A stretch of 64,000 bases of DNA, from the NCBI GenBank assembly GCA_024195265.1, contig JAJLRJ010000006.1, positions 14,753,639 to 14,817,638 on the forward strand, written 5' to 3'. Positions 10,750-21,057 of this stretch are shown piece by piece. The notes beneath the pieces are model-generated. The model made no database searches and was not told where the DNA came from. It saw only the letters and a program-made list of their open reading frames with translations. The first letter of the stretch is position 1. Each line of letters begins with the position of its first letter. The stretch is from Dendrophyllia cribrosa (taxonomy: Eukaryota; Cnidaria; Anthozoa; Scleractinia; Dendrophylliidae). Made by a program: the position numbers and the translations under genes.

Positions 10750-12123
10750 AGAAGATTACAGTCGTATAATAAATATACTAACGAGAAGTCCAAGGACTAC
10801 TGCAAAGCTGATACAACGAGTAAATATATTTCAAACAATATTTCGGCTGGCCAGACCAGCCTTCTTCAGGTTATAAGATGTTAATAAATTATAAAATGAA
10901 AATACAACATTATATAAAGGAGAATGTCGCAATACATATTTAAAAAAAGAGGAGGGGCGGAAATGACCTACAAGATAATAAAGATAAGGTTAGTATACGT
11001 AAACTACAATTCGTCACGTTTGTTCAACCCACGTGGTTCTAGTGTTTTCGCTCTATCTATTAAATACGACTCTGGCTTTACGAATAGAATCCCGTGAATT
11101 GTGAATTATTTCTAGTGGAATAAGTTGCAAGTCAGTGTTGGAATGGTTAGAATGGGAAAGAAAGTGTTCAGAGACAGTAGTAGGTTTGGATTTAATGTTA
11201 GGTTTGTCAACGGAACGTCGATGTTCGTTAAATTAAGACGTCGCTTAGTTTCACCAATGTATTGTAAATGGCAGCGGTTACATTGTATCATGTAGATTAA
11301 GTTTTTAGTGTTACAGGTTATATGTGAAGTGATGGAACGGGTTTCGCCTGTAGAATAAAAAATATAGTCTTTAAGACCGTTAGTGATGTAAGGACAAGTG
11401 GCACAATCTTGTCCACAACGGAAAGAGCCCGGTGGTAAATTAGTATTGTTAGAGGTGGTGTGTGGTAATTGCGCTCTAATTAAAAGGTCGCGTAGGTTAG
11501 CACTACGTCTGTAAGCAACGAAAGGTAGGTGTTTAAAGACGTCCCGGCAGCGATTGGAGGAGAGTAATATGTTGAAATGTTTGCGTAAGATATTAGAGAT
11601 GCGAGGAATAGCTGGGTTATATGTAACAACGAAAGGTAAATGGTCAGTGGAATCATCAGGTTTAGTTAGCAAGGCGTCATTGCGAGAAATATTAGCAGCG
11701 CTCAGAAACTGTCATTTAAGGAAAGTTTTATGATAACCTCGTGCGAGGAGATATGATTTTAATTGATCAGTGCGAAGTTTAAATTTAGCGTCAGTGGAAC
11801 AAATGCGGCGGAGGCGAAGAGCTAAACTGAAAGGAATAGCTTTTTTAGTGTGTTTAGGATGGCATGATGTACTGAGAAGGTGTTGGTGTTTATCTGTAGG
11901 CTTCGTATATAAATCAGTTTCTATTATGCCGTTGTGTAGCTAGAGATACCATAACATCGAGAAATGGAACGTTAATTAATGAGTGACAGCTAGTGAACTT
12001 AATAGTGGGATGAATACTATTGAGATAATCAATGAATATTTTCAAATGATCTAGCCCTTGAGTCCAGATCATGAAAATATCATCGATATATCTCCACCAG
12101 GTGTGAGGTTGCCAAGGTGCATT
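10750..12123 (-). pseudogene. Penelope-like retroelement: RT C-part and GIY-YIG endonuclease
   Basis: Read on the minus strand, this segment first gives the end of a reverse transcriptase with WWRYIDDIFMIW (the YxDD catalytic motif, about 12079-12091). It then gives a long domain with HLPFVVTYNPAIP and CGQDCATCP (11112-11672), leading to LIYMIQCNRCHLQYIGETKRR. The IYM...YIG core is the GIY-YIG nuclease signature, which Penelope-like elements carry after their RT. A short deletion right after KRRLN (about 11240) throws the reading frame, so the nuclease is dead. The 5' RT portion lies at 14736-14871, separated by a 2.6-kb insertion. The region below 11000 is 3' flank with a hammerhead-like motif. 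Confidence 0.75.
10830..10870 (-). ncRNA. Degenerate hammerhead-ribozyme-like motif
   Basis: The minus strand reads CUGAAGA (10863-10869), a 6-bp GGCUGG/CCAGCC stem, then GAAA (10841-10844). The core boxes and stem II are present, but stem I pairing is not evident. It lies downstream of the Penelope-like ORF, where such motifs are known to occur. Confidence 0.35.
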
Positions 12124-12148
12124 GGGGACGGACCATTAGAAAAGTGAT

Positions 12149-12174
12149 GGGGGGGGGGGGGGGGGGGGGGGGGG
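12149..12174 (+). repeat. Poly(G) tract just inside a transposon end
   Basis: About 26 uninterrupted G residues follow aagtgatg inside the left terminal repeat. The length is likely imprecise in any assembly. Confidence 0.85.
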
Positions 12175-12738
12175 ATTTTCAGCTTGCACGAATTTTTTTT
12201 TTCGCCCATTGCTTGTGCAGGATTTTTTTTTGCAGGTGAAACCCTCTGCACGAATTTTTTTCAGACAAATATTGCTTTGTTTTTCATTTACTAATTAAAA
12301 AAAGGTGTAATACTTAAAAACCATTTTTGACCATTACGTATATTTGAAAAATATATATTAGGAATAGTCCGCTACGTTGCACAAGACTATATCCTATTAT
12401 GGAACGCATGAAGCAAACACAACTTGACACCAGAATTATAGAAAAAATATGCAGTGTATCTTAAATTCATTGAGACATACACGAGACCTCCTCTCTACAA
12501 CACTAAAAGAACTGTTCTTTGTGTCAGAAAATATCATACATGCTATGAAATTAAGAATAAAGCCTCAGAAAGAAACACAACTTAACGTCGGATCGAAACT
12601 ACACCAATGCTATTGGTTCAATTAAACGAGCCAATGAGAAAACGGAACATTCGATCCTTCCCAAGAGTACAAAAGCGGCAAACATTTCATGTACAACGGA
12701 ATAATTTCATATTATTCCGCGAGACAGTTACTTATGGG

Positions 12739-12783
12739 AGCAACTGATGAGGTTCACCTAAGAACCGAAACGCGAGTCTTGCT
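12739..12783 (+). ncRNA. Type I hammerhead ribozyme, complete core
   Basis: All conserved elements are present in order. Stem I 5' strand is AGCAA (12739-12743), followed by CUGAUGA (12744-12750). Stem II is GGUUC/GAACC (12751-12755 with 12762-12766) with loop ACCUAA. Then come GAAA (12767-12770) and a two-pair stem III (A-U, C-G) closed by a GCGA loop (12772-12775). The site GUC ends at 12778, and stem I 3' strand UUGCU is 12779-12783. Predicted cleavage is between 12778 and 12779. Very short stem III is the form reported for hammerheads in Penelope-like elements and animal retrozymes. It lies on the strand opposite to the surrounding Penelope ORF and inside the inserted element, so its host element is uncertain. 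Confidence 0.8.
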
Positions 12784-12953
12784 TAAGAAAAACGTAAGAA
12801 TTCACTAGCGTCCGTGAGATTTTCTATACAGATCACCATATCTGTTCAAGCCATGTCGGGATGCAATAACGCCATGATGAAATAACGGAGGTTCTTCAAG
12901 CTCCAAGAAACACTTCTCAGAAACAGAACTATATATAAAACAAGGAGCTAAAA

Positions 12954-13255
12954 CAGAGGCGGATCCAGGGATTTCTGAAAGGGGGGTCCGGGTTCATGCC
13001 TGCCCGGAAATTTTTCCAATTTTACCCTCTGAAACGCCATTTCCAGCACTACTGAAACTCGAAAAGCGTTTGTTAAGTCAAAAAATTGACAATCAGTCAA
13101 TGTCGTCAATTGGTGAAGGTGAAACAACTACGTATAAAACAGTTTTATTCTATTACTTTTATGAACCACAAGGGAGACACAGGTCTGAAAGGGAGGGTCC
13201 GGACCCCCCCCCCCCCCCCCCCCCCCCCCCGACCCTCCCCCTGGATCCGCCACTG
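12954..13255. mobile_element. hAT-type MITE
   Basis: The ends CAGAGGCGGATCCAGGG and CCCTGGATCCGCCACTG are inverted copies beginning with CAG, the usual hAT start. TAAAA flanks both sides, though a full 8-bp duplication is not clear. A poly(C) tract of about 26 lies just inside the right end (from 13205). Confidence 0.65.
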
Positions 13256-13468
13256 TAAAACATAAGCTGCAAGAAGTCATGATTCCAATAGAGACACGGC
13301 AGCTTCAGACTTTGATCTTAGACGCCTTTTTTTTTTATAAAATGCTAAAGAGAACAATAGTCCATGAAGAATGAAAAACTAGCATATGCAGCATTGCACT
13401 ATGATAGATGTTCCCATGGCCTAATCAATGGTTCACAGCAAGGAGAACTGGAGTGCAGGGGCAGAGCC

Positions 13469-13882
13469 TCATACACATGACATAAGATACTTATGCACCC
13501 TGCTCTTAAAGGATGCGACATCATTTACAGTGATGTTACCAACTACATTATTAGGCAAGCTGTTCCAAACATGAACTGCTGTGTGGATGAACGTTCGGCC
13601 GGTAGAAGCCGTTCTGGACACTGGTACTGCAAGAGCATGACAAGGCATTGACAGGCTGGAACGGGTGGCTCTCCTAATGATATATGGCTGAGGGAGCAGA
13701 GCACGAAGCTCTGTCGGGCATGTGCTGGTGTGCATTTTATAGAGGACTGTAGCTGCTGCCACCTGACGTCTCTGGTGGAGAGAAGAAAGGTTCAGTTCTG
13801 ATCTAGCTTCATCCTCATCCACACCAATAACTCGAAGTGCCTTCCTCTGGCCTACATCCGTGATAAAGATCCACTTTCTCAC
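13469..13882 (-). pseudogene. Non-LTR retrotransposon (LINE) RT C-terminal fragment
   Basis: 137 residues on the minus strand match the post-catalytic region of LINE reverse transcriptases: LSSLHQRRQVAAATVLYKM, a proline-rich middle, then HTAVHVWNSLPNNVV and FKSRVHKYL. The 'RRxVA...WNSLP...FKxRVxxYL' layout is characteristic of cnidarian Jockey/L2/CR1-like elements. There is no catalytic YADD, so this is a 5'-truncated copy. The upstream edge abuts the MITE at 13921-14075. Confidence 0.7.
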
Positions 13883-13920
13883 AAGCCTTGCACACCGCAG
13901 ACTTTGACACTAAATCACGG

Positions 13921-14075
13921 CAGGTGCGTAGCCAGGAATTTTTCAGAGGTACGCACAATCAATTTCCAAACACTCCCCCTACCTCCTCCCCCACCCTCAA
14001 GTCCCAAATCTTTCTTTTTTCCCGACTTTTTCAGGTACGCACGTGCATACGTGGGTACAGGTAGCTACGCCCCTG
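13921..14075. mobile_element. Short MITE with CACGG direct repeats
   Basis: CAGGTGCGTAGCCAGGA at the left is inverted at the right as GTAGCTACGCCCCTG. CACGG lies immediately outside both ends (13916-13920, 14076-14080). The ends are close to those of the element at 57037-57207. Confidence 0.6.
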
Positions 14076-14735
14076 CACGGGCTGAGAGATTGACTGATCC
14101 TAGCATATTCATAACAATAACAAAAACTGCAGCCGATCACTACATATCTTGCAACAAAAGTTAGCCAAAGAAGCCCTAACATATGCCAAGAGAGCTAGCA
14201 TAACGAAGGCATAGAGAAACAATAATTCCATAAATGGCTACACAGCATGAAAATCTCGATCCTGTCACTTAAGAGATTTTTATCCCAAAGATCATCAAAG
14301 AGTCATACAATACATATCGAGCATGCAAAACTGAGACAGAGATAATAGTGACTAGTCACAATTCTATATTGGTGATCTAAAGGGAACAAATATCTCGTAG
14401 ACCTTCTTGGGAAAGCATTTCTAAAGGCTTCTTTATACATTTTGCGACTAGTGGGAGTCGTGTTTGGCCTGTCACCTTTATAATACTATTTATAAATAAT
14501 AGTATAGGAAGGCCCCAAGAATGTTTTGAATTTAAAAAAACGCCAAGAGCGCTATTTTCAATAGGCACTTTGGCAGCTTTTATATATTAAATAACAACCA
14601 CAATAGGACTTCTCCTTCTGCATGAATTTTTTTTCTTTGCCTTGAACTTTGCACGAATTTTTTTTCCTGGTATTTTCCCTTGCACGAATTTTTTTTGTTT
14701 CCCCCCCCCCATCACTTTACTAATGGTCCGTCCCT

Positions 14736-14871
14736 TAGAGAGAGCGTTAATTTCGAAAATACCGAGAAAAAGGTTAGCAAAAGAAGGAGCCATCTTAGTA
14801 CCCATGGCAGTGCCATGGATCTGAAGATAATGTTGTTGATTAAATGTGAAATTATTCATGGTGAGTATCAT
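14736..14871 (-). pseudogene. Penelope-like RT N-part
   Basis: The minus strand encodes [20 protein letters not shown] followed by [14 protein letters not shown], a hallmark block of Penelope-like reverse transcriptases upstream of the YxDD motif. The frame is cut at 14735 by the 2.6-kb insertion and resumes at 12123. Confidence 0.75.
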
Positions 14872-14914
14872 ACGTAGAAAAAGTTTATTCGTATAATAAA
14901 CAATTTATTCAGCG

Positions 14915-15015
14915 AAAAGTTGTGTAACACGGCTGGGCATTTTTACTCGTCAGGTTTTATTTTTTCGAGTCTTTTTCGTAAAAATACTCAGCCGTATTAC
15001 ACAACTTCACGCTGA
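14915..15015. repeat. Short inverted repeat
   Basis: Arms based on agttgtgtaacacggctg and its complement flank a 40-base centre with tttttcg words. Confidence 0.5.
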
Positions 15016-15020
15016 ATATC

Positions 15021-15900
15021 CTCTATGCATTTTTCGATATTCAAATAATTTAATGTCCAAACTGACGTCAAGTAACAACATAAGGAACCAGTCATTGTCT
15101 ATGGAGGGAATCGAGGGGCAGGAAAAAATTCACCTAGAAGAAAAAAAATTGCCTAAGGTTCTATCTCTCTCTCTCCGGGCCTAACAGTAGCGAGTGCCCA
15201 TGTCCTCTTAAACTCCACTTCATGACCCTTAGGTTGTTTCTGTTACGATTTCTTCACCTCGTTTTATCTTTAATTAAAGGTAGTCCATTGTATATTTACA
15301 GGATAAATTCGCATGCGTCGATGATGACGTCATATTACGTCATTTAGTTGTATACCCGACATGGAATCCGCTATGCTTGGTATTTTGATTTCCAGAAAAA
15401 AACGCTCTATTGATCCAAAATTAATTTATTAATCAATAGAATGGAAAAGTGCAGATACCAAAGAGACTTACCACATAAAACGAATTTAACAGCAAATAAA
15501 ACTAAACATTTCAGACGACATGCCTTAAAGATTGGTTGTCATAGCTACATCACGTATCGTACGAAAAAGAAATTGCATCCCAAATTAAAAGCTGCTAAAA
15601 AATTGAAAAATAAAATCTGGAGAGGGGTGGCATCCACCCCCGTTTCTCGTATGCCCGAGTGTTAATAAAAATCTCCCCTCCAAAAAAAAATGATGTTTTT
15701 CTCTCGCAGCTTTAAAGAAATTGGTATGTCTGCTTTTGTGTTGCATGGTAAGAAAAAATATGCAAACTTTGTTATCACGTGTTTTTCTTTCTTTATTTAC
15801 GCTTTTATCACTGAAAAGCGTGCAAACGTTGTTTGCCCCAAATTTTTTTACGTATTTGTCGCCAGGCAATTGGCTCAAGTTTCTAATCAATATCCATGAG
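15021..15900. other. No confident gene
   Basis: A 74-codon Lys-rich frame (15441-15665) and an AT-rich remainder show no recognised domain. Confidence 0.4.
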
Positions 15901-15947
15901 AACAATCGTAACCCTCGCTGCAAATCAAGAAGGTCGTGTTCATGTGA

Positions 15948-17716
15948 AGATGTCTCGCAAGTTTGAAAACGTTTTGGCGGTCAAGAAGCAATTTGAAAGA
16001 CTTTGGGAAGACGTACCGCCAAGAAAAAAGTCGCCCACTACTCCAACCGAAGGTAAGAACCGCTTTGCAAAAAAGTTACATTTTTGTTCAGTAAAAGAGT
16101 ATAAAATTTTGCTCGATGAAGTGAACATGTGCGTTGAGCTTGTCTTCGTCTTACAACGTCTTCTCTGCGTTTTGGTATTTAGTTTGTCATGTAACAAGCG
16201 AAGGAGTTGGCCTTCCAAAAATACCTGGCTGGTTAAGTTCGTCCATGCTGTATATATTGTTAAAAAAAGTTGTATAGTTCAACTGGGAGCTAATGCTGAA
16301 ACAAGATTTTGAAATTTTGTTAAGAAATATTTTACTCTTTCATTTTGGACAGTTTACTTGATGAAAATCACGCCAAATGAATCTAAAATTCAAACCTTAG
16401 TCGTCTGCAAAATACAAATTGAACAATTATCTTATGAATCGTTTATTTGTTTTTTTTTTTCAGGAACTTCAAAGAATATATCAAAGACAGGAAAACGGAG
16501 AGCTGAAGAAACAATTCAAGAGGACAAACTGGAATGGACAAACTGGAATGGACAAACTGGAATGGACAAACTGGAAAGGACAAACTGGAATGGACAAACT
16601 GGAAAGGAAAAACTGGAATGGACAAACTGGAAAGGAAAAACTGGAATGGACAAACTGGAATGGACAAACTGGAAAGGACAAACTGGAAAGGAAAAACTGG
16701 AATGGACAAACTGGAAAGGACAAACTGGAAGGAAAAACTGGAATGGACAAACTGAAATGGACAAACTGGAAAGGACAAACTGGAAAGGACAAATTGGAAT
16801 GGACAAACTGGAATGGACAAACTGGAAAGGACAAACTGGAATGGACAAACTGGAAAGGACAAACTGGAATGGACAAACTGGAAAGGACAAACTGGAATGG
16901 ACAAACTGGAAAGGACAAACTGGAAAGGACAAACTGGAAAGGACAAACTGGAATGGACAAACTGGAAAGGACAAACTGGAATGGAAAAACTGGAATGGAC
17001 AAACTGGAAAGGACAAACTGGAATGGACAAACTGGAAAGGACAAACTGGAATGGACAAACTGGAAAGGACAAACTGGAATGGACAAACTAGAAAGGAAAA
17101 ACTGGAATGGACAGACTGGAAAGGACAAACTGGAAAGGACAAATTGGAATGGACAAACTGGAAAGGAAAAACTGGAATAGACAAACTGGAAAGGACAAAC
17201 TGGAAAGGACAAACTGGAATGGACAAACTGGAATGGACAAACTGGAATGGACAAACTGGAATGGACAAACTGGAATGGACAAACTGGAATGGACAAACTG
17301 GAATGGACAAACTGGAAAGGACAAACTGGAAAGGAAAAACTGGAATGGACAGACTGGAAAGGACAAACTGGAAAGGACAAATTGGAATGGACAAACTGGA
17401 AAGGACAAACTTGAATGGACAAACTGGAAAGGACAAACTGGAATGGACAAACTGGAAAGGACAAACTGGAATGGACAAACTGGAAAGGACAAACTGGAAT
17501 GGACAAACTGGAAAGGACAAACTGGAAAGGACAAACTGGAAAGGACAAACTGGAAAGGACAAACTGGAAAGGACAAACTGGAAAGGACAAATTGGAAAGG
17601 ACAAACTGGAAATGACAAACTGGAATGGACAAACTGGTATGGACAAAGCAGGAGGGAACTCTTCAAAGATAAGAACTTTGTTATTTCATATATTATTTTG
17701 TACAAATGGTGGCTGA
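15948..17716 (+). CDS. Possible spliced ORF entering a 14-bp VNTR
   Basis: A coding-like stretch (MSRKFENVLAVKKQFERLWE, then a Lys/Pro/Thr segment) ends at a good donor, GAAG|gtaaga, near 16051. An acceptor (a long T run then cag) lies at 16463. Joining them keeps the frame through SKNISKTGKRRAEE into the VNTR, which reads as a 14-residue repeat of the DKLEWTNWNGQTG type and ends with a stop at 17714-17716. Against it: the VNTR lacks stops in all frames by composition alone, the first exon has a rival frame, and no family is recognised. Treat as a candidate to test with RNA reads. Confidence 0.25.
16525..17645 (+). repeat. 14-bp minisatellite, about 80 copies
   Basis: The unit is ggacaaactggaat with a main variant ending ggaaa and minor forms aaaaactgg, acaaattgg and acagactgg. 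Because 14 is not a multiple of 3, the array reads as a 14-residue periodic peptide in each frame and stays open on both strands. Confidence 0.95.
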
Positions 17717-17958
17717 ACATGGGCAAATATTTTTGTTTGTATTAGTATCAAATGTATTGATTCTGAGGAATAGCGAATTAGTATCTGACTGCTCAAATTG
17801 ATTATGAAGAACCCGGAGATATTGAAGTTTATTCATTTTGCTGGATCGCGTGCTGGCTGCTAATTGTCTGAACCAACAAATCAGCATAGGTTTTGCAATG
17901 GTAGGAAGGTCTTAGGTAAAATAACTTCGGATGATGTGGTGGGTGTTTGTATTTTTAA

Positions 17959-18582
17959 GGTGGCACTGACAGTTTCTCTAAAACTTTTTTCGCCATTACA
18001 CGCCAAATTAGTTAATCAAATTATCTGTTATAAAGAAAGAACTTTCTTTTTCAAATATTATTTCGTATTTACCTCGGTTATTTTATACTTGAAACGAAGT
18101 ACGATTTGGTATGAACAAGAAACTCAAAATGAAAGTTTGTATTTTGTGCACAAATTCGCTAGTTTTCCTGAAGAAACATTCATTTAGAAGAGCAAATATT
18201 TATTCCATCATTTTTCAATGTAATCAAAGTCTGGAATTGTGTTCAAAATGAAGCCAAGCAATTGTCTGTTGAACGTTTTAAATTGAATCACTTTCTCTAA
18301 ACTTAGTTATTTTATTTATGTATCATAATCCGCAAAGGTTTTCCATACACTTGCGCGAATGTGCAGTGCAAGTGTAGTACAGTAAACGATCATTTACAAA
18401 AAGATTTTGATAAATTGGGCTTGTGCACAATTCGATCTATCGCTAGAATGAAATCAGACACGTCCAATTGGTTGTTATAAAATAATTTCCCTTTTCAAAA
18501 TTACTTCAGTTAATTAAGAAGGCAAATTTTATTCAATTAACTTTCATTTTAACCAAAGTCTGGTGTGTCCTGTCAGTGCCCC
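17959..18582. mobile_element. TIR element (GGxGGCACTGACAG ends)
   Basis: TAAGGTGGCACTGACAG at the left is inverted at the right (gtcagtgccccttac). Internal words (gcttgtgcacaattc, gaagccaagcaattgtctgt) recur with changes at 22310-22400, so the family is present twice. Confidence 0.5.
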
Positions 18583-18632
18583 TTACAATTATTCACACGT
18601 TCCTTACATCAACTGATTGACAAAAGAACGAA

Positions 18633-18767
18633 GGGAAGCGAATTCCCACATCCAGGTTGTGACCCCCTTCATATACGTTAGTCCTAAAAATGTCACTGAC
18701 CACCCCTCATTTTTAGGACTAACGTATATGAAGGGGGTCACAACCTGGATGTGTGAATTCGCTTCCC
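18633..18767. repeat. Near-perfect 55-bp-arm hairpin
   Basis: The left arm starts GGGAAGCGAATTC and runs to tttttagga. The right arm is its complement with one or two differences, around a loop of about 20 bases. It may be a compact foldback element. Confidence 0.8.
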
Positions 18768-18857
18768 GAGAACAAAGGCCTTTGTAAGTTGCTTTCTTTC
18801 TTTTTCACTTGTTTTTTTTTAATTTAATGCACGGACAATTATTCTCAGTAGCCCATG

Positions 18858-18860
<3 letters not shown>

Positions 18861-18904
<44 letters not shown>
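18861..18904. repeat. (TA)n microsatellite
   Basis: Uninterrupted TA dinucleotides. Confidence 0.95.
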
Positions 18905-18907
<3 letters not shown>

Positions 18908-18979
18908 TTGCGTTTCGACTTTTCCGTAGTAGAGTGCTCAATACATAAAGTAGAGCGTGATAAATATTTAAAACAGGAA

Positions 18980-19036
18980 AAAAGACTACACTTGTATCCC
19001 TACAAGCCTGTTTCGTGATTGCTCACTCTTCAGGGG
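18980..19036 (-). ncRNA. Hammerhead-like motif with GNRA-capped stem II
   Basis: Minus strand: CUGAAGA (19027-19033), stem II GUGA-GCAA-UCAC, then GAAA (19011-19014), a CUUGUA/UACAAG helix in the stem III position, and GUC at 18984-18986. The core boxes fit, but stem III has mismatches and stem I pairing is weak. Confidence 0.4.
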
Positions 19037-20230
19037 ATTTTATTAAAGAATAAACATAACCATCGCTTATAAACAAAATTTGAATGCTCGGATGTTTAGT
19101 TGTTACATAGCAACGCTTTGTTACGGTGACGGCAAGAGGATACAAGTTCATATTACTAGGTAGCTGTTTCCTAAGATTGAGTGCCGGTGGGTTGGGGGGA
19201 TGTTTGATTCGCTGTGTGGGGGGCGTTGTGAGACGCCGAGTGTTGCGGTGGCGGGGGCGTGTTGGGAATGGTCCGGAGTGGTCAGGGTTCGGTGGTCCGT
19301 GGGGGTGCCCGCGGCTGATTTTCGACTTGTCGAAGTTTTGAAGGGAAGGAAGGTGAGGTTTGGCCTTTTGGACCCGTTTTCGAGGGTGGGTCATTGAATA
19401 GGTTCTTTTGGTGGAGTGAGGGGAAATTCGGGGTTTGGCCTCTGTCCGCGGATTCTCGATATTTACAGACATCCGCTCTTAAGTAACGTTTGAAATGTTA
19501 GTTTTGTAGTAAGTAACTTATGTACTATTGTATTGTAGGTGTAGTATGAAGTGTAAGCTTGTTTAGATTGAGTGCCGGTGTTGTCTTGTCGATCGTACGT
19601 ATGCTGTATTTAAGAGCCTAATTTATAAAGCCCTGATGTCTGTTGTCGAGAAAAGCTGGTGTTTTCGATTACTGATAAATATAGATCTTGTAAATGGTTA
19701 ATTAAACTCAGGAGTATCAGTAGTCTGTCGAGTGTGATCGTCCGCGTTAGTGTAGTTCTGAAAAGAACTGTTGTTGTTGACGAACCTAGAGACAGACAAG
19801 GAGCGGTATACAAGATCAAATGCTGCAACTGGCTGAACACCATTTACACACTTATCACAGAATTGACTGGGACTCTGTCGAATGCGTTACAGTACGGACA
19901 GAACAAAAACCACTGAACTGATGCACGGATCGAAACGCACCAATCACGGACTGAGTCTCAACAGCCAATGACATGGCAAAACTGACTAAAGACAGCTTAC
20001 AATTTACACGGTAGCCTGTAATGCAGGCGTATTTTGTGGCGTTCGAGTGCTCAGTATTTTCTTCGCGTCATGTCTGGGCGCCATCTTGGAATATAAAATT
20101 AGGGGAGGATTGGGGAGAGTATAAAATGCGATCAACGGGGTTTGGGAATCCAAGATGGCGGACGAGCTTACGAACGAATTCAAAAGAGCATTCGCTCGCC
20201 ATAAAACGCCTGCACTGCAGCCTATTTACA

Positions 20231-20286
20231 CGGTTCTGAAGATGACTTCCGCTCACTGGTTCAGTGTCGAAACGTCAGTCAACAAT
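20231..20286 (+). ncRNA. Hammerhead-like motif
   Basis: CUGAAGA at 20236-20242, an interrupted stem II containing ACUG-GUU-CAGU, CGAAAC at 20268-20273, loop GUCA and GUC ending at 20280. The two-pair stem III matches the intact ribozyme at 12739. Stem I is only about 3 bp and stem II carries an extra base, so activity is doubtful. Confidence 0.45.
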
Positions 20287-20339
20287 GAGATCGTTTCAGA
20301 ACTACAATGCTAACCTGTTATACAGACCAAAGGAAAATA

Positions 20340-21057
20340 CAAACCAAAACTATCCTTTGAGAAAAAACAACAGATAACGTTTCGAGTCATCTGCATAAAC
20401 ATTTCAAACAAATCATTAACAGCTGAGTTAACCTTTTTTTACTTGGTTACTTCATTTAGATTCTCAGAGAAAAAGATGTTTCGGGTTTTAAATATCCTTA
20501 TCCTTCAAACCATTTTAGCAATATATTTTGCAAAATAAAATGGAAACTGACTCTGAAAACTACTGGCACATTTTTTCCTATTCTCAATTTGAATTTTTTT
20601 TGTTCGAACAAGTTCGACACTAAAATGCTGAGCAAAATAGTAATCCGGTCCCACAATTTCTTAGAAAGAAGAATAACTTGGCGTTAACTTATGAGCTTGT
20701 TAATTGCTTTTTTAAGTCTTAAGGAAAATTTTCTGTTTTGATGCTACCGAATATTTTATTTAGCATTCACTTACCTTAAATTAGGAAAGAAAAAAAAAAG
20801 TCGAATTATGTCTTCTTTGGATCCGTTTATTATTATAATCATGGTCTGTATAACCCCTTGATTTGATTCAGGCCATTAATGTTTGTTTCTATAATAAATT
20901 TCAATTGACAAAAAGAAAATTGTTTAGGAAAAAACGTAAAACCAGACATTGGGTATTTTAAATGGGCTCTCTTAAATTTAGTTTTTAAGTGGAGGAAAAG
21001 AAGTTTTTCTGTTGGCATTCACAGTGTAGCACAGAATGAATTAGACATTTTAGTTAT
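20340..21057. other. AT-rich spacer, nothing recognised
   Basis: No ORF or repeat structure beyond A/T runs is visible. Confidence 0.4.

Larger units (their letters stand above)
12124..14735. mobile_element. 2.6-kb TIR insertion splitting the Penelope-like RT
   Basis: The left end GGGACGGACCATTAGA and right end TAATGGTCCGTCCC are inverted copies. Both are followed inward by (a)aagtgatgggggg and a G/C homopolymer, then by tgcacgaattttttt repeats in opposite orientations (12188-12260 and 14620-14695). Removing the segment rejoins the two RT halves just before WWRYIDD. Target duplication is unclear (perhaps 2-3 bases). The interior holds a hammerhead ribozyme, a hAT MITE, a LINE end and a second MITE. 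No transposase is recognised, so the class is unknown. Confidence 0.65.
18905..20330. mobile_element. Penelope-type non-coding flank sequence
   Basis: The region is bounded by hammerhead-like motifs, one on the minus strand near 19010 and one on the plus strand near 20260. It contains a repeated phrase agattgagtgccggtg (19165 and 19563) and an inverted gccatcttgga / tccaagatggc pair around 20075-20160. Open frames within (for example a Pro-rich 149-codon minus frame at 19023-19472) lack family signatures. Assignment to Penelope-like flanks is by motif analogy only. Confidence 0.4.

Noticed and set aside
16443..17726. Long minus-strand ORFs rich in SLSFPVCPFQF
   Set aside because: They are the complement of the 14-bp minisatellite. 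Openness in all frames follows from the repeat lacking stop words, not from coding.
19023..19472. 149-codon Pro/Arg-rich minus-strand ORF
   Set aside because: No domain, overlapping open frames on the other strand, and located in retroelement flank with a repeated phrase.
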